Source: Coptis chinensis
Lineage: Eukaryota; Streptophyta; Magnoliopsida; Ranunculales; Ranunculaceae
Assembly (NCBI GenBank): GCA_015680905.1
Contig: CM027379.1
Coordinates: 99,251,001 to 99,315,000, forward strand
Reading direction: 5' to 3'
DNA: 64,000 nucleotides
Shown: positions 23,793 to 37,300 of the stretch, one piece after another
How positions within the stretch are numbered: position 1 is the stretch's first letter
How the letters are laid out: the number at the start of each line of letters is the position of its first letter
Notes under the pieces: generated by a model
Seen by the model: the letters and a program-made list of their open reading frames with translations, nothing else
Told to the model about the DNA's origin: nothing
The model's database searches: none
Translations under genes and position numbers: made by a program

Positions 23793-26700
23793 TCATTGAG
23801 TGCTCTCCAAATCAATCAGGCATTTCTTTGTGAGATTTACTACTGAATCTGCTATAACTTTTGCACTGGACTTCATATAACCACCTGAAAGATGGGGTAA
23901 GACGATATTCTTCAATCACAATCATAACGGTTCAACAAATAAAAGAAACTGGTTTCAACATAGAGCTATAGATAGCTCGGAAATACCGTTCAGACAACCT
24001 AAGGCTACTTACGTTATTGGCTCCAAACTAAATGGACAACCCCCTTTTCTTCTCAACTCCAGGTCTCTTATCAACTTGGGACTCCTAGTTTAATTATAGG
24101 TAGGAGAGAGTTTAGGAATGACATTGCATGTACTTCCCTTTCAGTTCTAGATCTAGACTCTTGGTCATTAAAAGGGCAGTTTGGAAATTGGCACACAGTT
24201 TAAAGAGCACAGATACCTGAGGTAAGCATGACTAGAGGAATCTTCTTATCTTTGGCAAACTTGAAAACCTTCTCATCTCTACTGATTACTCCATTAGGGC
24301 TGATCTGAATGTGAATAAGCACCATTAGTACTTGGAAGTTGTTAGATCTTAGCTCAATGTCCAGAGTCTCATGATGTGCAAAGAAAGCACAGCCTCGAGA
24401 TTACAAAACAATTAGCCAATTTACGAAGTCCATTCTTGATGAAGGAAGATAAATAAAACAATTACCTTCAAACCGCCCAAAGGATCTCCATCCAGTATAT
24501 CAGTGCCAGCATTGTAGACCACCAATTCTGGCTCAAATATATTACCAGCTACCTGGAGTTCATATTCAAACAGTAAAGATTTCTACCAAGTAAAAATGCT
24601 CTGTATACAAACAATATCGTCAATTGCAGATATCTGTTTCTCAGCTATACTAGCAGAAGGCTAATGAAATTATAATCCACTTGAGCAACGTTTCATGTCT
24701 AGATCGGAAAACAAAAAAAAAATGAAGTAAAAGCACTGGAGAAATATAGGGATCACAACAAGTATTTCATAGGGGCTAATTAATGTATAGAAGGAGTAGT
24801 GTTGTTGTTGAGAAGAAAATTTTCCAGGGTTGTTAAACAGAAATTAAACAAAAGAAGAAGACACCAATTCTGTGATCAAGCACATTAACTGACCAGCATC
24901 TCTCAAATCAGTGTTCCTAGACCCAACAGGAACAATAATAACCAAGCAGAAATAGAAAAAAAGTTTACCAAAGAAACAAAAAGGTTTCCAATTTTTTTTT
25001 ATCGATGATCATTTTAATGGATAATTAGGATTTCCAAGAATGCGGTGACAAATATGTACCTCAAGTGCTTTATCTAACCGTTCCAAATACACATCTGTTG
25101 TGGTTCCAGTCTGTGTGGATATAACAAATAAACGTAAAGCCAAATCAGTAAAACAGAATAACAGTAAACATTCCTATTTTACTTCCAACGCTGAGAAAAG
25201 GGAGGAAATGCCTTACCGGTACTTCAACCTTCTTATCAATGAACCTCCTTGCTTCAAAATCCTAAGAAATGGGGTATATGGATAGACGTGAGTGAGTAAG
25301 TACATGTGACAATGATCATCATCCTCTCTAGAAAATATAGACACTGGAAAGACAAAAATGTGAAGCAAGACCAATATTGGAAAGGGAATGTATGGTTTCA
25401 CAATGTTTAGCTCAGCCAGAAAGGATCTTACATGAGGATAAATGTCGGGATTGTACATATCCAATATAAAAACTCGTCCTGTTTTAATCAGTTTAGTCAG
25501 TAAATCTCATAAAGAGATGGTACAGATGCTTAATAAAAAAATACGGAGAGAGAAGAGTAAAACAAAACAAATCTTACTGTCATTGGAGAAGTCCATCTCA
25601 TGACCATTTCCTTGATGTGCATCAAGATCGATAATCATCACTCTGCATATATATAGTAACATAAAAGAAGACAATAAGGCAAATTGATACATAATAACTT
25701 CTAAATAGCATCAAAATGCACCAAAAAAGGATCTTTTATATCCTCACACCAACTGTCGGTACCTCGAAATGTTTAAGCGGATAAATGCGTAGTGAATGCA
25801 AAGAGAAATATCTGCATATGCACAGAATCCACCTCCTTTTTCTGCAGAACAATGATGAAATCCTCCACCAACGTTAATTGCCCATCCTCGCTCTTTTGCA
25901 AGCTTGGCTGCCAAAATGGTTCCCCCAACCTGTACCTCGCAGTTTATATCCTTAAGATATATAGTGATTAGATCGCAAGAGCCTAATGATTGAGGGTTTC
26001 ACCTGCTTGCGGAAAGGGTAAAGGGCTTTCTGCTGCACAACACAGTTGGGAAGTAATGCAACTGGTGGTACCTAAAGAATTTATCGAAAGCAGTGTCAGT
26101 TATTCATCAAACATATTACATTAGATTTATCACAACCACACAGTCTTAAATATGATGAACACAACAAATAAGTACATAAGAAAATCAGTCAATGTCAGTT
26201 TCATGACTATCAACATTGTATGACATTATTTAATACATGAGATGAGAGAGTCGACTTGGATAAATAAGTATGAATTACTTTTGCAGGGTGTCTTGACAAA
26301 GCAATTTACAGAAGAGGTTTTCATTCTTTCTTCGTACTCTTAATTAACACACTATGGAATTAGGCTGTGATCTCAACGAGGCAAAGATCATCATATACAA
26401 GAAGCAGCTAACTTTGAAATCTATAACCTTATCACATCCATCTCGCAGTTCTCAGCAACTTTCAATTATATTCAGCCATCAATTTTACATGTCACGAGGT
26501 TAGATATTTTCAAACGAGCTCATTTTTTTAAGAAGAACTTCACAGCGTCGAAACTGTCTTCACCAAAAACAAAAGACCTAATCCTTATGATATAAACTCT
26601 TGTGAGATTGCTTTTGTGTTCGACAAAGTTAGAAACTATAATCAATCGTGCTTTCTCATATCCATAATTAATTCTAACTTTATTGGTTCTATTGTTGAAG

Positions 26701-27352
26701 AAACTAAGATCACAAAGACATAATTGGACATTACCTCCATAATGATTGAAACGTTCAAGCTGTTTTTAAGACTGTTCAAGTATGATTCTGAATGCACCTA
26801 TCCATTATATAAATACAATGTATTAGGAAATTAACGTTACATAGATATATATTCAAACAATTAACGGTGTTTAAAAATTGAGTAGTTACCACAAGAAGAT
26901 CTTCTTTAGAAGCTTCTAAAGGTTCAACCACTCGATTTCTATCCAAAACACCCTCCGCAATTAAAAACTGACATATCCGTCCCCATTTCGAAGAATCAAA
27001 TGGATGTCTACACACACACATAATTAATTCAGTTAAAAAACACAACTCATTATTAAACTTGAACAATTTTTTTTTTTTAACTTACAGCTTTTCGATGCCA
27101 AAGAACGCGATGTTATATGCGGGAGAGTAAATTAATGGAACCTACAAATAATAACCAATTAATTATAATTAAATTAATAATGAATTGGAGGAATATAGTT
27201 TTTTTTATTATTATTATTGTTACTTTGGATTGTGGGACGTTGAAGTAGAGTTTACTAGAAAGGACACGTGTCGTTCTTTTGGTTTCGGTTTGGATTGTAG
27301 TAGATGATGAAGTTCCTGCAGTGGCGGTGCTGGATGATGTTGTTGAAGCCAT
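23793..27352 (-). CDS. HDA2: Class IV histone deacetylase, HDA2 type (HDAC11 family), 13 coding exons
   Basis: Zinc-dependent lysine deacetylase of the HDAC11-like class IV. Coding exons (minus strand, high to low): 27352-27224, 27141-27086, 27007-26890, 26797-26735, 26071-26003, 25929-25763, 25642-25578, 25478-25432, 25261-25217, 25110-25060, 24552-24466, 24304-24217, 23884-23793. All introns are GT-AG, phases agree, and the sum is 1077 bases: 358 residues plus TGA. Visible motifs: HPFDSSKWGR near the N-terminus, GGGFHHCSAEKGGGF (active-site histidines), DLDAHQGNGHE (two zinc ligands), DMYNPDIYP, NAGTDILDGDPLG (third zinc ligand), LTSGGY (catalytic tyrosine). The start lies in a serine/threonine-rich leader, not conserved and perhaps a targeting segment. 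Nothing is missing from the fold. Plant HDA2 substrates are little known; histone or other acyl-lysine removal is inferred from the family. Confidence 0.95.
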
Positions 27353-27553
27353 TGATTGGAAATGGAGGGTAGAAGAGAGAGACAGTGAAGCGGTTAAGGT
27401 GGAGAACCTGTGAGGGTATTTTTGGGATTTCGGAATATGGTGGAGAACCGAGCCAGTTTTGACAATTTGGAATAGTGGTTCGGTTAGCCACCCATGGGAA
27501 ATGAAACACGGTTCTAATTTCTAAAGCACAGGTTTAAAATCTTGATTTCGTTA
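27353..27553. promoter_or_regulatory. Probable 5' UTR and promoter of HDA2
   Basis: About 200 bases separate the HDA2 start codon from a dispersed repeat at 27554. No clear TATA box was seen. The space up to 27902 also lies ahead of the divergent ATXR3-like relic, so it could once have been a shared promoter; this is inference from layout only. Confidence 0.4.
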
Positions 27554-27646
27554 ACAGTAATGCTACACTGACACAGGATATCGACACAGTCAACCAACAC
27601 ACTGAGGTGGATGGTGACGTGTCATGTCCACGTAGCAAAAGTTAAA
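27554..27646 (+). repeat. Dispersed repeat shared with the FRS upstream region (copy 1)
   Basis: About 92 bases match, at roughly four bases in five, a minus-strand copy at 47703-47766 plus 48555-48597. The shared core is ACACAGTCAACCAACACACT followed by GAGGTGG and GACGTGTCATGTCCAC. The ends are loosely inverted (GCTACACTGACAC versus GCTACGTGGACATGACAC read from the right), so it may be a small MITE. Confidence 0.65.
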
Positions 27647-27902
27647 CATACTATTTTTCTTTTTGTTTCTGCGATAAAAAAACCCCTATCTTCTCGCCGC
27701 TCTCTCTCTCCTCCGCTACTATTGGAAATAAAAAATCGGAATAACCCAAATTCATTCTCCCAAAATTTCCACCCTAAAATCAAACCCAAATAGGTTGATA
27801 TAGTGTCGACAAAGAACATCCCGTTTGTATCTCGTCATGACTCATCATGTCTGAAGAAGATGGTTTCCTCATTTGATGATATCACTATTTTTTTTATTGC
27901 AG

Positions 27903-29254
27903 AGTAAGGAAGAGTATGAAGCTTCTGTTTGTTTATGTGGAAGTCAAATCTGTCGCGGTAGCTATTTGAATTTGACTGGAGAAGGGGCTTATCAAAAGGT
28001 ACAATATGAGTGGTTTTCATAAGAATTTCCCATATGGTGTTGTGGATACTGAGTTTGTATAATTTGCCTAACTGAAAAGATAATACTATGTTTTAGCTTA
28101 TTCATTTTTATTTATTTTTTCTTTAATCATCATTCTCTTGACCAAGGAGCTTTCGAAAAGTATTCTGCTTTCAAAATGGTCAAGTGAATTCTCGAGTGTA
28201 ATAGTCACTTATTTTTTCCCACCGTGTCCTTATGGAGTGTCATGGAATCTTTGGACCGGCATTGGTCGATGCTAGAATCTTGTGAGTTGAACTATGTATC
28301 TGAAGAAGATTATTTTGATTTGGGTATATTTACCCTATATTCACTTAGCTTAACAGAAATTATAATGAGTATATATCTTCTTTAATTAAAACATCAAGTT
28401 CAAATTCCACCATCATCTCCCTCAACCTTTGGTAGAAAAGGTTTCTTAGCCATAAACTGGTATCTTTTTTACCTTTTAAATTTTTGGATAGGTTGTGCAA
28501 GTTTTCTTTCCAATCATAATCACTAGATAAGGAGGCACAGCTATTAATTGTGAATACTTTTCACGCACCAATATTCTTGTTAAATGGTGTTCTAGAAACC
28601 ATTAATTGACCATATTGATAGATAATGATGCAACAGAGCGGTAGTTTCATTCTTATTGGATCCATGATCTGATTTGTATTTGTATATTTCAGGTGAGATA
28701 CGTAATGAGATGTATATACCATGACCCAAAAAAAGCTCCACCCCCACTGAAGAAACTGAATCCTGAAGAGGTATATTTCACTTGTTGAGGAACTTCTTGA
28801 GTGCATGGTTTCTCATACAGAGGAATCCTTGTTAAATGACCTTAGGTCCAAAATACATGGTCACGACCCATCAGACTCTAATGATCTTATGGGAGAACTT
28901 CAAAATTCTTTATTGTGGTAAGTAGCATAAGCTCCTTTTCTTGTTGCACTCATTGTATAACACTCTTGTTTGTAATTGTGATTATGAACATGCATATTTA
29001 TGTTTAGAGCGTCAGAAGTATGGTTGTCTTTTGTGTGTGTGCAGACTCGTGGTGCTCACAATACCCTTTTCTGGCAGGAGAAGCAGTCCCAGAGACCGTG
29101 GTTGAAAGACAGAATATGGTCTTTTAAGAGTGCCCCTCAAGTTTTTGGTAGTCCGATGCTAGATGACGTTGTGAATAAATCTTCCCTGGACAAGGAAATG
29201 GTGCTTTGGTTGAAGAATAGACCTCCAATATTTCAGGCCATGTGGGACAGATGA
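27903..29254 (+). pseudogene. ATXR3/SDG2-type histone methyltransferase, C-terminal relic
   Basis: Five pieces in the right order match the C-terminal region of ATXR3 (SDG2), the main H3K4 trimethylase of plants: 27903-27998 (KEEYEASVCLCGSQICRGSY, post-SET cysteines), about 28240-28323 (LDRHWSMLESCELN), 28693-28770 (VRYVMRCIYHDPKKAPPPL), about 28786-28917 (LRSKIHGHDPSDSNDLMGEL), 29045-29254 (FGSPMLDDVV ... QAMWDR and stop). Introns are still present, so this is a DNA-level copy, not a retrocopy. The SET domain, the block after the second piece and the block between the fourth and fifth are absent, and the second piece lacks good splice borders. It cannot encode an active enzyme. A functional copy presumably exists elsewhere. 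Confidence 0.88.
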
Positions 29255-30319
29255 CCCGTCTTGTTTGTGAGAGGCTGCAGGGATGTTGCTAATTGACCCA
29301 GCCATTTTGTTTTGAAATGATTATTCTATTTATGTTACAGCTACCCGTTGGATTGTGGGAGTTGGTAATCATTTCAAAACATCGTCCTTTGTGCTCCTCT
29401 TCATTCAAATGTATAGTTCTAGTTCTCTCTGTAATTTGTATCCATTATTTAGAAGCAATGGTTATTTAGTTTTCTATTTTTTTGTTCTCATTAGAATATT
29501 CGTTTATATAATAAAATTCAAAGGAAATTTTCAATTGCCAATTTCGAGCCAGACTTGTAATGCTAATTGTTTTTTCGGCGAAGTTGGTCTGTTATAGAAC
29601 AGTAACGTAATATGCTTGTATTTGGTGAAATTGATCAGTTGTTACAGACTGTAGTGCATAGAAAGTTACAGGCTAGAGTTATCATTGCCCCTTTCGGAAG
29701 TTTTACAATACAAATTTGAAATCATGGTTATTGACATTACAAATTACAAGCTGCAGTACAATATAGTTTGGACGGTTTCTGACAGTGTGGTTTTAATTTT
29801 AATTTTTGACATTGCAATATCCTTGATTAGGAAGCAACAAATGTAAAAACAGAAATGACAGACTAAGAGAATAAACACTAAGGTTACCTAGAATGAAATA
29901 TGTTAAGAATCAACAACAATCTTTTTCCAAATAACCAAAGGTCTCTAACATGATTCACAATTCACACACGAGTTCAGTGAAACACAAACAGCTACGACAC
30001 GGCCAGCAAACCTGTGTCTATCTTCTAAAACTGATACTTAAAATTCTCTGCCATGCTAAGAGACAAAACTCAAGTGCAAATAGACAAACTCAAGTGCAAA
30101 GAGACAAACTGCTCTCGTTTTTTCCCTATCACACGTACGTCTTCCATACAGTTTACTCGACTAACTCTCATTCTTCATTCATGCCTACTAAATGCTTCCA
30201 CCAAACTCCATAAGTTCTGCTCCACCAATCGTATCCTACGTACCAAGAATATAAATCCAATTCATTGAAACAACTTTTTAAAAAAAAAACAACAACAATA
30301 AACTATGATAAATAGAAAC
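29255..30319. other. Intergenic stretch, nothing recognised
   Basis: AT-rich spacer between the ATXR3-like relic and the FRS gene, two converging units. Around 30180-30245 the minus strand has a block resembling the possible last FRS exon (30320-30382), see there. A short repeat CTCAAGTGCAAA(T/G)AGACAAA occurs twice near 30070-30110. Confidence 0.5.
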
Positions 30320-30382
30320 CTTTAATGGAATGCTTTCTTGTGTCTCGCCAGACTCCATAACTTCCGATCCACCAATTGGGTC
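30320..30382 (-). other. Possible extra 3' coding exon of the FRS gene
   Basis: The minus strand has AG before 30382 and GT after 30320, and encodes DPIGGSEVMESGETQESI plus three more residues with no stop. The FRS frame has a GT site at 30458-30457 after ...DLDLEK in the same phase, so splicing could replace the unspliced end KVSKQP and its stop at 30441. A diverged second block of this kind lies at about 30180-30245. This is a guess from splice sites and phase only. Confidence 0.35.
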
Positions 30383-30440
30383 CTACATATAACGTAAAAT
30401 TCATACAAATGCTCAAATAGCTAAAAAAAAAGTAAAATCA

Positions 30441-31990
30441 TTAAGGTTGTTTGCTAACCTTCTCCAAATCTAAATCATTAATTGTTTTTTCAATTGCGCT
30501 CGTCCCTTTCTTCTTCTTTCCTTGGTTCATTTTAGTGACTTGTTCTCGCTTCCCCTCTTTCTTCTTCTTTTCTTGCAACTTTTTAACAGCTTGTTCTACC
30601 TTGCTTGTCTTCCGCTTAAAAGGTGGACGGCCTGCGCCACGAACTGATTGAGGACTACGAATAAGGCCATTATCCTTAGTTGTAGTATGAACATTACCAC
30701 TAGTTTCACATACAGTAGGTTGATCACTTCCATATGCAATAGGCTGATCACTTCCACATGTAGTAGGTTGACTACTCGCACATGCTCCTTCGCCTTTCTT
30801 TAGTTCATTATTCAAGCCCTTAATCCACTTCATAACAATATTTGTCTTATCTTCATTGTCGGTTGCCAAGTCTGCTGTTTCATAGAAGGCATTACACATC
30901 CTATCAAAACGTTCATTCTCAAGGTTTTGCATCCAATCAAAGTAACTGATTTTAACCTTTGTATGACACCTCTTTACATCTTTCCTCCATCGATGAAGAA
31001 TGTACTTTTCAGGTATATTTTGAATATTTTTCTGAATCAATATGACAATAATGTGTTTACATAAGATTCCTCTAAACTCAAACAAACGACAATTGCACTT
31101 AATGTCACTGTCATCTGGGTTAAAGCAAACTATAAAAGTAAGTTGTAGATTTACCTCTCCAACCATAACATCTTCGGAAATTTCATACGCCTCAATGCCA
31201 CATTCCTTTTTAACTGAAGACATGTCACAGTAGAGCTTCCCGGTTAACTCCTTCTGAAACTCCTTGAATTTTGCAGTTGTATAAGCATCCTGAAATTGTT
31301 TCTCAATTTTATAGTGAGTAATACATGGGACTCGGGAGTTGAAGGAATTAAAATCTTCTTGGTTTTCTTTCTTTGCCTTGCTCCGTAATGCATTCTCATA
31401 TTGCTCGACAAATTGCTTCAATGTAGTCTTCGAATTGATGTACCCGTCAAAAAATGCATTCATGCTCTCACTTCTTTGAGTACTTGACATTCCTGCCCAA
31501 AAAATATCTTTTACAAACGCAGGAACCCAACGGCGACTCTCCTTATACAAACCATCTAACCATTTATTTTCCTTAAGATCATACTTCTCAATAAACTTAT
31601 TCCATCTTCCTTCGAATTCAGTGGTTGTTAAGGAATTATAAACAGCTTGTTGTATCTCAAACTTAATTGACTCATACTTCTTATAAGCCCGTAATTTTTT
31701 AGGTAACTTTTTCATGATGTGCCATATACACCACCTATGTCGTGCATTCAGAAACACAATTTCTATAGCATTTTGCATAGCTTTGTCCTGGTCTATAATT
31801 ATTGCATTAGGAGCACGACCACCCATACAACCAAGCCAAGTCTGAAAAACCCAAGAAAAAGTCTTGGTGTCTTCACGAGATATTAAAGCACAACCCAACA
31901 AGATTGACTGACCGTGATGATTCACACCCACAAAAGGAGCAAACGGCATGTCATACTTATTAGTTAAGTAAGTTGTGTCGAACGTGATCA
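30441..31990 (-). pseudogene. FAR1-RELATED SEQUENCE (FRS5-like) gene, C-terminal part
   Basis: Second part of an FRS gene, a transcription-factor family derived from MULE transposase. It opens in the middle of the transposase-like DDE domain (ITFDTTYLTNKYDMPFAPF, then IIIDQDKAMQNAI and HRWCIWHIMKK) and holds the SWIM zinc finger (CNCRLFEFRGILCKH near 31050-31100) and a lysine-rich tail with nuclear-localisation character. About 515 codons are open without a break. The first part of the gene lies at 46711-47526; the Athila element 31991-46705 sits between, flanked by the duplicated target GATCA. If the element is ignored, phase across the junction gives the family's FGDVITFDTTY. In this state the two parts cannot make one normal protein unless the element is spliced out. 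Confidence 0.93.
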
Positions 31991-33346
31991 TGATAAACGT
32001 AAAATGAATAGTTTACCTACGAAATGAACGATGAATTCACAACGTAAGTAAACTAAACTGCTATTTGCTAGAGCGTTTATCAAAAGTTTTCTACTCTCGA
32101 TGCGATTGCACTACGTGGAGTAGGAAGTTCGTTCCACTCCTAGTTCCCTAGCACGGATTGTTTTCTAAGTCTAAGTAATCGAGTCTTAAATCTAATGAGA
32201 GATTTACGAGGGGGATTATACTACGATGCAATATGAAATTGATTATTTTAATTTAAGCTACTTAATGCTATGGAAATACGATAGTTTGAATTCAGATAAA
32301 GAAATAGAGGGAATTGAATCCACTTCGAATCCAACTTAACAACCTAAGCGTAGAAGGTTGTATCTCAATTCTCAATGTTCTTCGGAGAGAATTTGAAGTT
32401 CTAATCCCTAGTGTTCATGGCATTTCTACCGGATACTAACTAGCATGTGAGGTCGTCCACCCATTCTCATGGCGAAACACGACCTTCTAGAGTGGAATAG
32501 ATTCTACAACCAATTCTATACTAACCACTAAGTTTTCATCAAGGCTTCATCAACCCCTCTAATGGAGGTTTTAGCCTTGAGTCATCAACCTAACATTTCC
32601 CATTAAATCTAAACTAAACATAATGTAAGAAATTGAATTTTACTTAATTAAACAATAATGAATCTAATTTAATGACTGGAATAGAATGATAACAAGAATT
32701 TAATTTAGATCTAGAATGGAAATGACAAAATTCGAAATTGACAACTAACTATTTTATTAATCTAATCAATCAAGAACAATCATTCAAAGATTTAATCTAA
32801 AACAGGAATTGAAATGGAACTAAAACTTAATCTATTAATAAAACTAGATCTAGAATTCTATATATTAATTTAGGTCTAACTAGCTACCATTAACAAAGAG
32901 TAAAGCTTTTGTTTTTATACATCAAGATCCAAAAATCGTGCATGGGCTTGGAGCCATGTTTTGGGCCAGAGAATCAGGCCCAAAACATAATACTTTCGGT
33001 CCAAAAAGGCCTCTTCAGCTGCAGTTGGCTTCCACAGACTTTTCGTCCACTTCTACTCCTTTGATTGGGTCAAGGCTTGGACCATTGCAAAGCTCTTTCC
33101 GAGCCGGTCGTTTTGACATAAGGTAGGCCTCAATCCGAGGTCTGAGTCCAAAGATATGGCATTCGGAAGTTCTGCTGACTTTTGCTCCTTTATCTCGCTA
33201 AAGTGGCACATTTCGCACATAATGGACTTTGAAGCCCGAAATGCATAAAAACACGTAATCAATATTAACTCTTACTTATTATTCACATAATTGGTCTAAC
33301 AAGATGATTATTAAGGGGTTAAAACTACAGTTTTGGGCTCTTATCA
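31991..33346 (-). repeat. Athila 3' LTR
   Basis: 1,356 bases, from TGATAA to TTATCA, nearly identical to 45355-46705. Differences are mostly one- to three-base indels with few substitutions. Confidence 0.95.
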
Positions 33347-34329
33347 AACCACCCCTAAACAACATTTTGCTTGTCCTCAAGCAAAGATGAGAAATTAGAA
33401 TAAGTGACCAAAAATGGAGTTCTACCTAATCTCGTTTTACTGAGTCGCGATTGCATTGACCATATGTAACAAGGCCTTAAACCACTAGGAATTCCCTAGT
33501 GGACGAAGTTATAGCCTCGTGAGAGTTTTCCCAGTGAAGGTACTCACAAACTTCATCTATACTACAACGACTAAGAAAATAAAACTATTGTTTCCTTTAT
33601 TCATGCTCCAAATTATCTATACGTCTCACTAGCTATGAACAAGAATAACCAAGTCAAAACCTAAGCTAATATATGCATAATAATCAATCATCTAAAATAA
33701 ACATATAACAATGAGTAATACTATGAAATGTAATAGCGAGTCCGTTTAAAAACTTCGGATTAAGCGTCCTTAAGTAGGTCCTCACATAAATGTCAAGACA
33801 AAACCACTCTGATTTTTCCACTCAAGTTTATTTGCTCCAGATTAATGCGATGGGCACACTTTACCTTACAATCTCAATGACAACAAGGAAGCCGGTCGAT
33901 CAAACACATCTGCCACTTACTATCACACTAACCTATTCCTAATTGAGCTAGAGGTCTTTATTAGGTGTTACGGGGGATTAGGAGATGGTTTAAGAAGGAA
34001 GGAAATGGATATTCTAAAGGACAAGTCCGAGATAATAGAGTCTTCATATTATGTAACTAGAGAAAACCTTGTTATTTACTTTTTGCTTCTACACTTTGTT
34101 TCCATCCTTAGCCATATTTTTTCTTTTTCTTTTCTTTGGCTTTTTGACTCCTTTTATTCTATTTTTGGAGTTTTTATTTTATTTCTATTTTTTTCTTTTC
34201 CTTGGATGGAAACTTATTTTCTTTATTTTTCTGAAGCACTAACTAATTTTTTGTTTACACGGGTTTTTCTTCTTCTTTCTTCATTCATTCTATTCTCGGA
34301 CTTATTCTAAATTGGGTAGGTTGATTTAT

Positions 34330-34350
34330 TATATATATATATATATTTTT
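34330..34350. repeat. (AT)n microsatellite
   Basis: A short AT dinucleotide run followed by T-rich sequence inside the Athila element's non-coding 3' region. Confidence 0.7.
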
Positions 34351-37300
34351 TATTTTGTTTTGTTTTTTGTAACAGGTAAAGGAATTGTGGTTTATGGAAG
34401 GCTAAAGGAAGGCTCAGAGGGGCGATTAGCGGAACATAATTCATAGGTTTGAATTTCTGGCTATATCGATCCAAAAAGGGCCTAAATTCTCGCTTAGGAT
34501 ATGGCATAGTGATCAAGCAAGTGGACGTGTGATATCTCTATCCGGATTTTACTTCTCCCTTGTGTCATTTCTCAAATGTTTCGCTCATATAAGGCTTTAG
34601 GCTATATTCTCACAGGATTTGTAGAATAAGTACTCTAGCCTAGATTTGAAAACTTCTTCGCTAACAATCATAGATACTCATGTAATAAATTTATAGATAG
34701 ATGCAAAGATTATTACCTACATATTAACCTAAGTTTCTAACAATTATTCGATGCAAAAAAGCTATGTGAGACTTCTAAATTGTTAAGAGCATAGAGAAAG
34801 AAAACAATACCAATATTCCTAAGTGTATAGCATACTTTTTATTTATATTTTTGAATTTTTGAAATTTTAAGTAGAAAACAAGTGCATATTATACATATAT
34901 ATATCCTAACAGATGTCTTAATTACACGTGTTTCTATGCCCCCAAACAAGAAGCATGCTTTGTCCTCAAAGCATTTAAATAAAGAGGGTAGAAAAATACC
35001 ATTGAAGCGCGTGAAATTCAGGAACATCTGCAAAACAAAGTTAAAACATACCAATATAGTAATAAAACGACGCAACTCTATAAAGAGTTCCACCCATTAT
35101 GGGGTTAGCGGAATGAAATTGCTTGGGACTTAAGCGGACACTAACTTAACTAAAAAAACTTACACCTGCACCCCATCTACTCGTCATCCTCCTCTTCTAT
35201 ATGAGGTTCTTTTCGCATCCCCGCCATGCCATAACAACTTGCCGCGCCTTCCGTGGGTGTATCATCAACTAGTGCTAACCTCTCTAGTGTTATTTGGTCC
35301 GATGGGGTGTAAGGGGCAACCAAATGTGGTTGCACCTGCCATCCCGCCAAGTCATGGCTCGGAATGATCTTACCACCCACGATGGGTGGGTCTCATGATT
35401 TCGACCCTTTCCCAATGCGTAATCGCGTGTATGCAGAATATGGGTAGGCAAAAGCGCATAATCGCGGCAAACCAAGACAGGCATAAGAAGGTACTTATGC
35501 CTCAAGGTATGGCCTCGCCTGCGGTAGCAACTAAAACTTCGGGGAATGTCATACCGACGGCGTCCCTCGGCTAAAGCAAGGAAAACGTCACCAGCGATAT
35601 TATTGGCGTAAAACTGCCGTTCCTAGAATGTTCATCATGATGAACAACATGGTTGTGCCTACATTCAGCGATATAGGCTACTTTCGAGCGATGTTATATT
35701 GGTCTTTGTCCATGATCTGAAACACCCCTCCCCATAATACTCATGGAAATAAGCATATTCATATAGGTATGAGTTATCATCATATATCCCCGTGTGCATA
35801 TAGGGTCGGATAATGGCAACCCGAAACCAAAGCTATCAATTGCTTACTGAATTTCATAGTCGTGCCATCAATAGCAAGGGAAAATTTTTGTTCTCCTTCT
35901 TGGGTACAATAAAAGTAATATTATTATAGAAGAATTCAGTTAGCTTAGGTGAAAAAGAGTCGTCATCACTCACGAGAAGATGCAGCCATCCTAATCGCGA
36001 TCCGGCTCGGCCAAACGATGCTCCATAGGTATCGGTTCCCATCAAGTCTTCAAATGACTGTTCAGGGAATCACTATAGGAGGTGTCATCTCAAAACTACT
36101 CTGTAGAACAGGTGTGAAAACACTGAAAGAAACCTCCTCGAAAAATTTGAATTTCACGTGGCTTACGGGTGGAGGCGGCTATATGGCTATTCAGATAAAT
36201 CTTGGTCGCTCTTTAGGTTTTTGAAATTATAGTGTTTGAAGCGAATTATCTCTGAGATTTTTCGATTTACAGTGTTTTAGGGGCGGGTCGAGCTCTAAAA
36301 CAAAATTCGACAAAAGTGTAAAGCGTGGCTCTGACGAAGGCGGCGGCGTAAAAATCTGGCCGAGTTGACAAGAGAAACAAGAAGAAAAAGCTTGGAGTAA
36401 AAAGTGAGAGATGATTGTGGGGTGTAGTGTGGGTTGTGAGTGTAGAAAGATGGAAGTTTAAATAGGTTACGGGTTTCCAAAAGCGAATCGGCAAGTTGCC
36501 AAATTATTTTAAAGCAATTTCGAACTTGAAAACTGCCAAACCCAAAACGAAACTATCCATAGTTTTGATTTCCTAACAACCACGGTATCTTTTAAACTTG
36601 GTTTAGCATAGTAACTTCTAAACTCTCCTACATATCATGCTACCACTACAAAAAATCATAGCTATGCCGATATCGGCCTAATTTTCAACTCTAACTCCAA
36701 GACAACCTTACGAAAGATGATCAAAATAAATTATATTAAAATAATATGAAATCCAAGCAATCTAAAACAAACAACTTAATATTTAAATCTAACTACTGAA
36801 ATAAAATTCCACTAACAAAACAATAAAAAAACAATGAAATAACGGGGAACTTGGCCGATGGTGAACACCTAGGCGTGTGAAGAAGATGGTCCCCGAGATG
36901 GAGATTGGTTACGTGGTGAAGAATGGCTTGAGCCATCGGCTCTTGGCGACGGCTCATGCCTCTCGGACTTCGGTTGAGACGGACTCATCCACGAGTGGCA
37001 TCGTCGTAGCATCTCTATCTGAACAAAGCGTGTGCTTCCATCTCGATCTTGAAGTCTTGCATCTTGGGCTTGGTGATTACGGTGGATAATCTCCAAGTTA
37101 GACAAGATATCTTCGACCCCTTTCGAGCATTTCAACTCTCGTCGAAAAGTTCGTTTGCTTATTCGAATTACAATTTGTCTATGTCGGATATCTTCACCGG
37201 ATCGATAACGCATCGCAAACCGGTTTGCGGCATTATCATTCGTTCTAAATTAGAAGTATGACTATCGAAATTATCCTCGACCAACCATGTCATATCTTAC

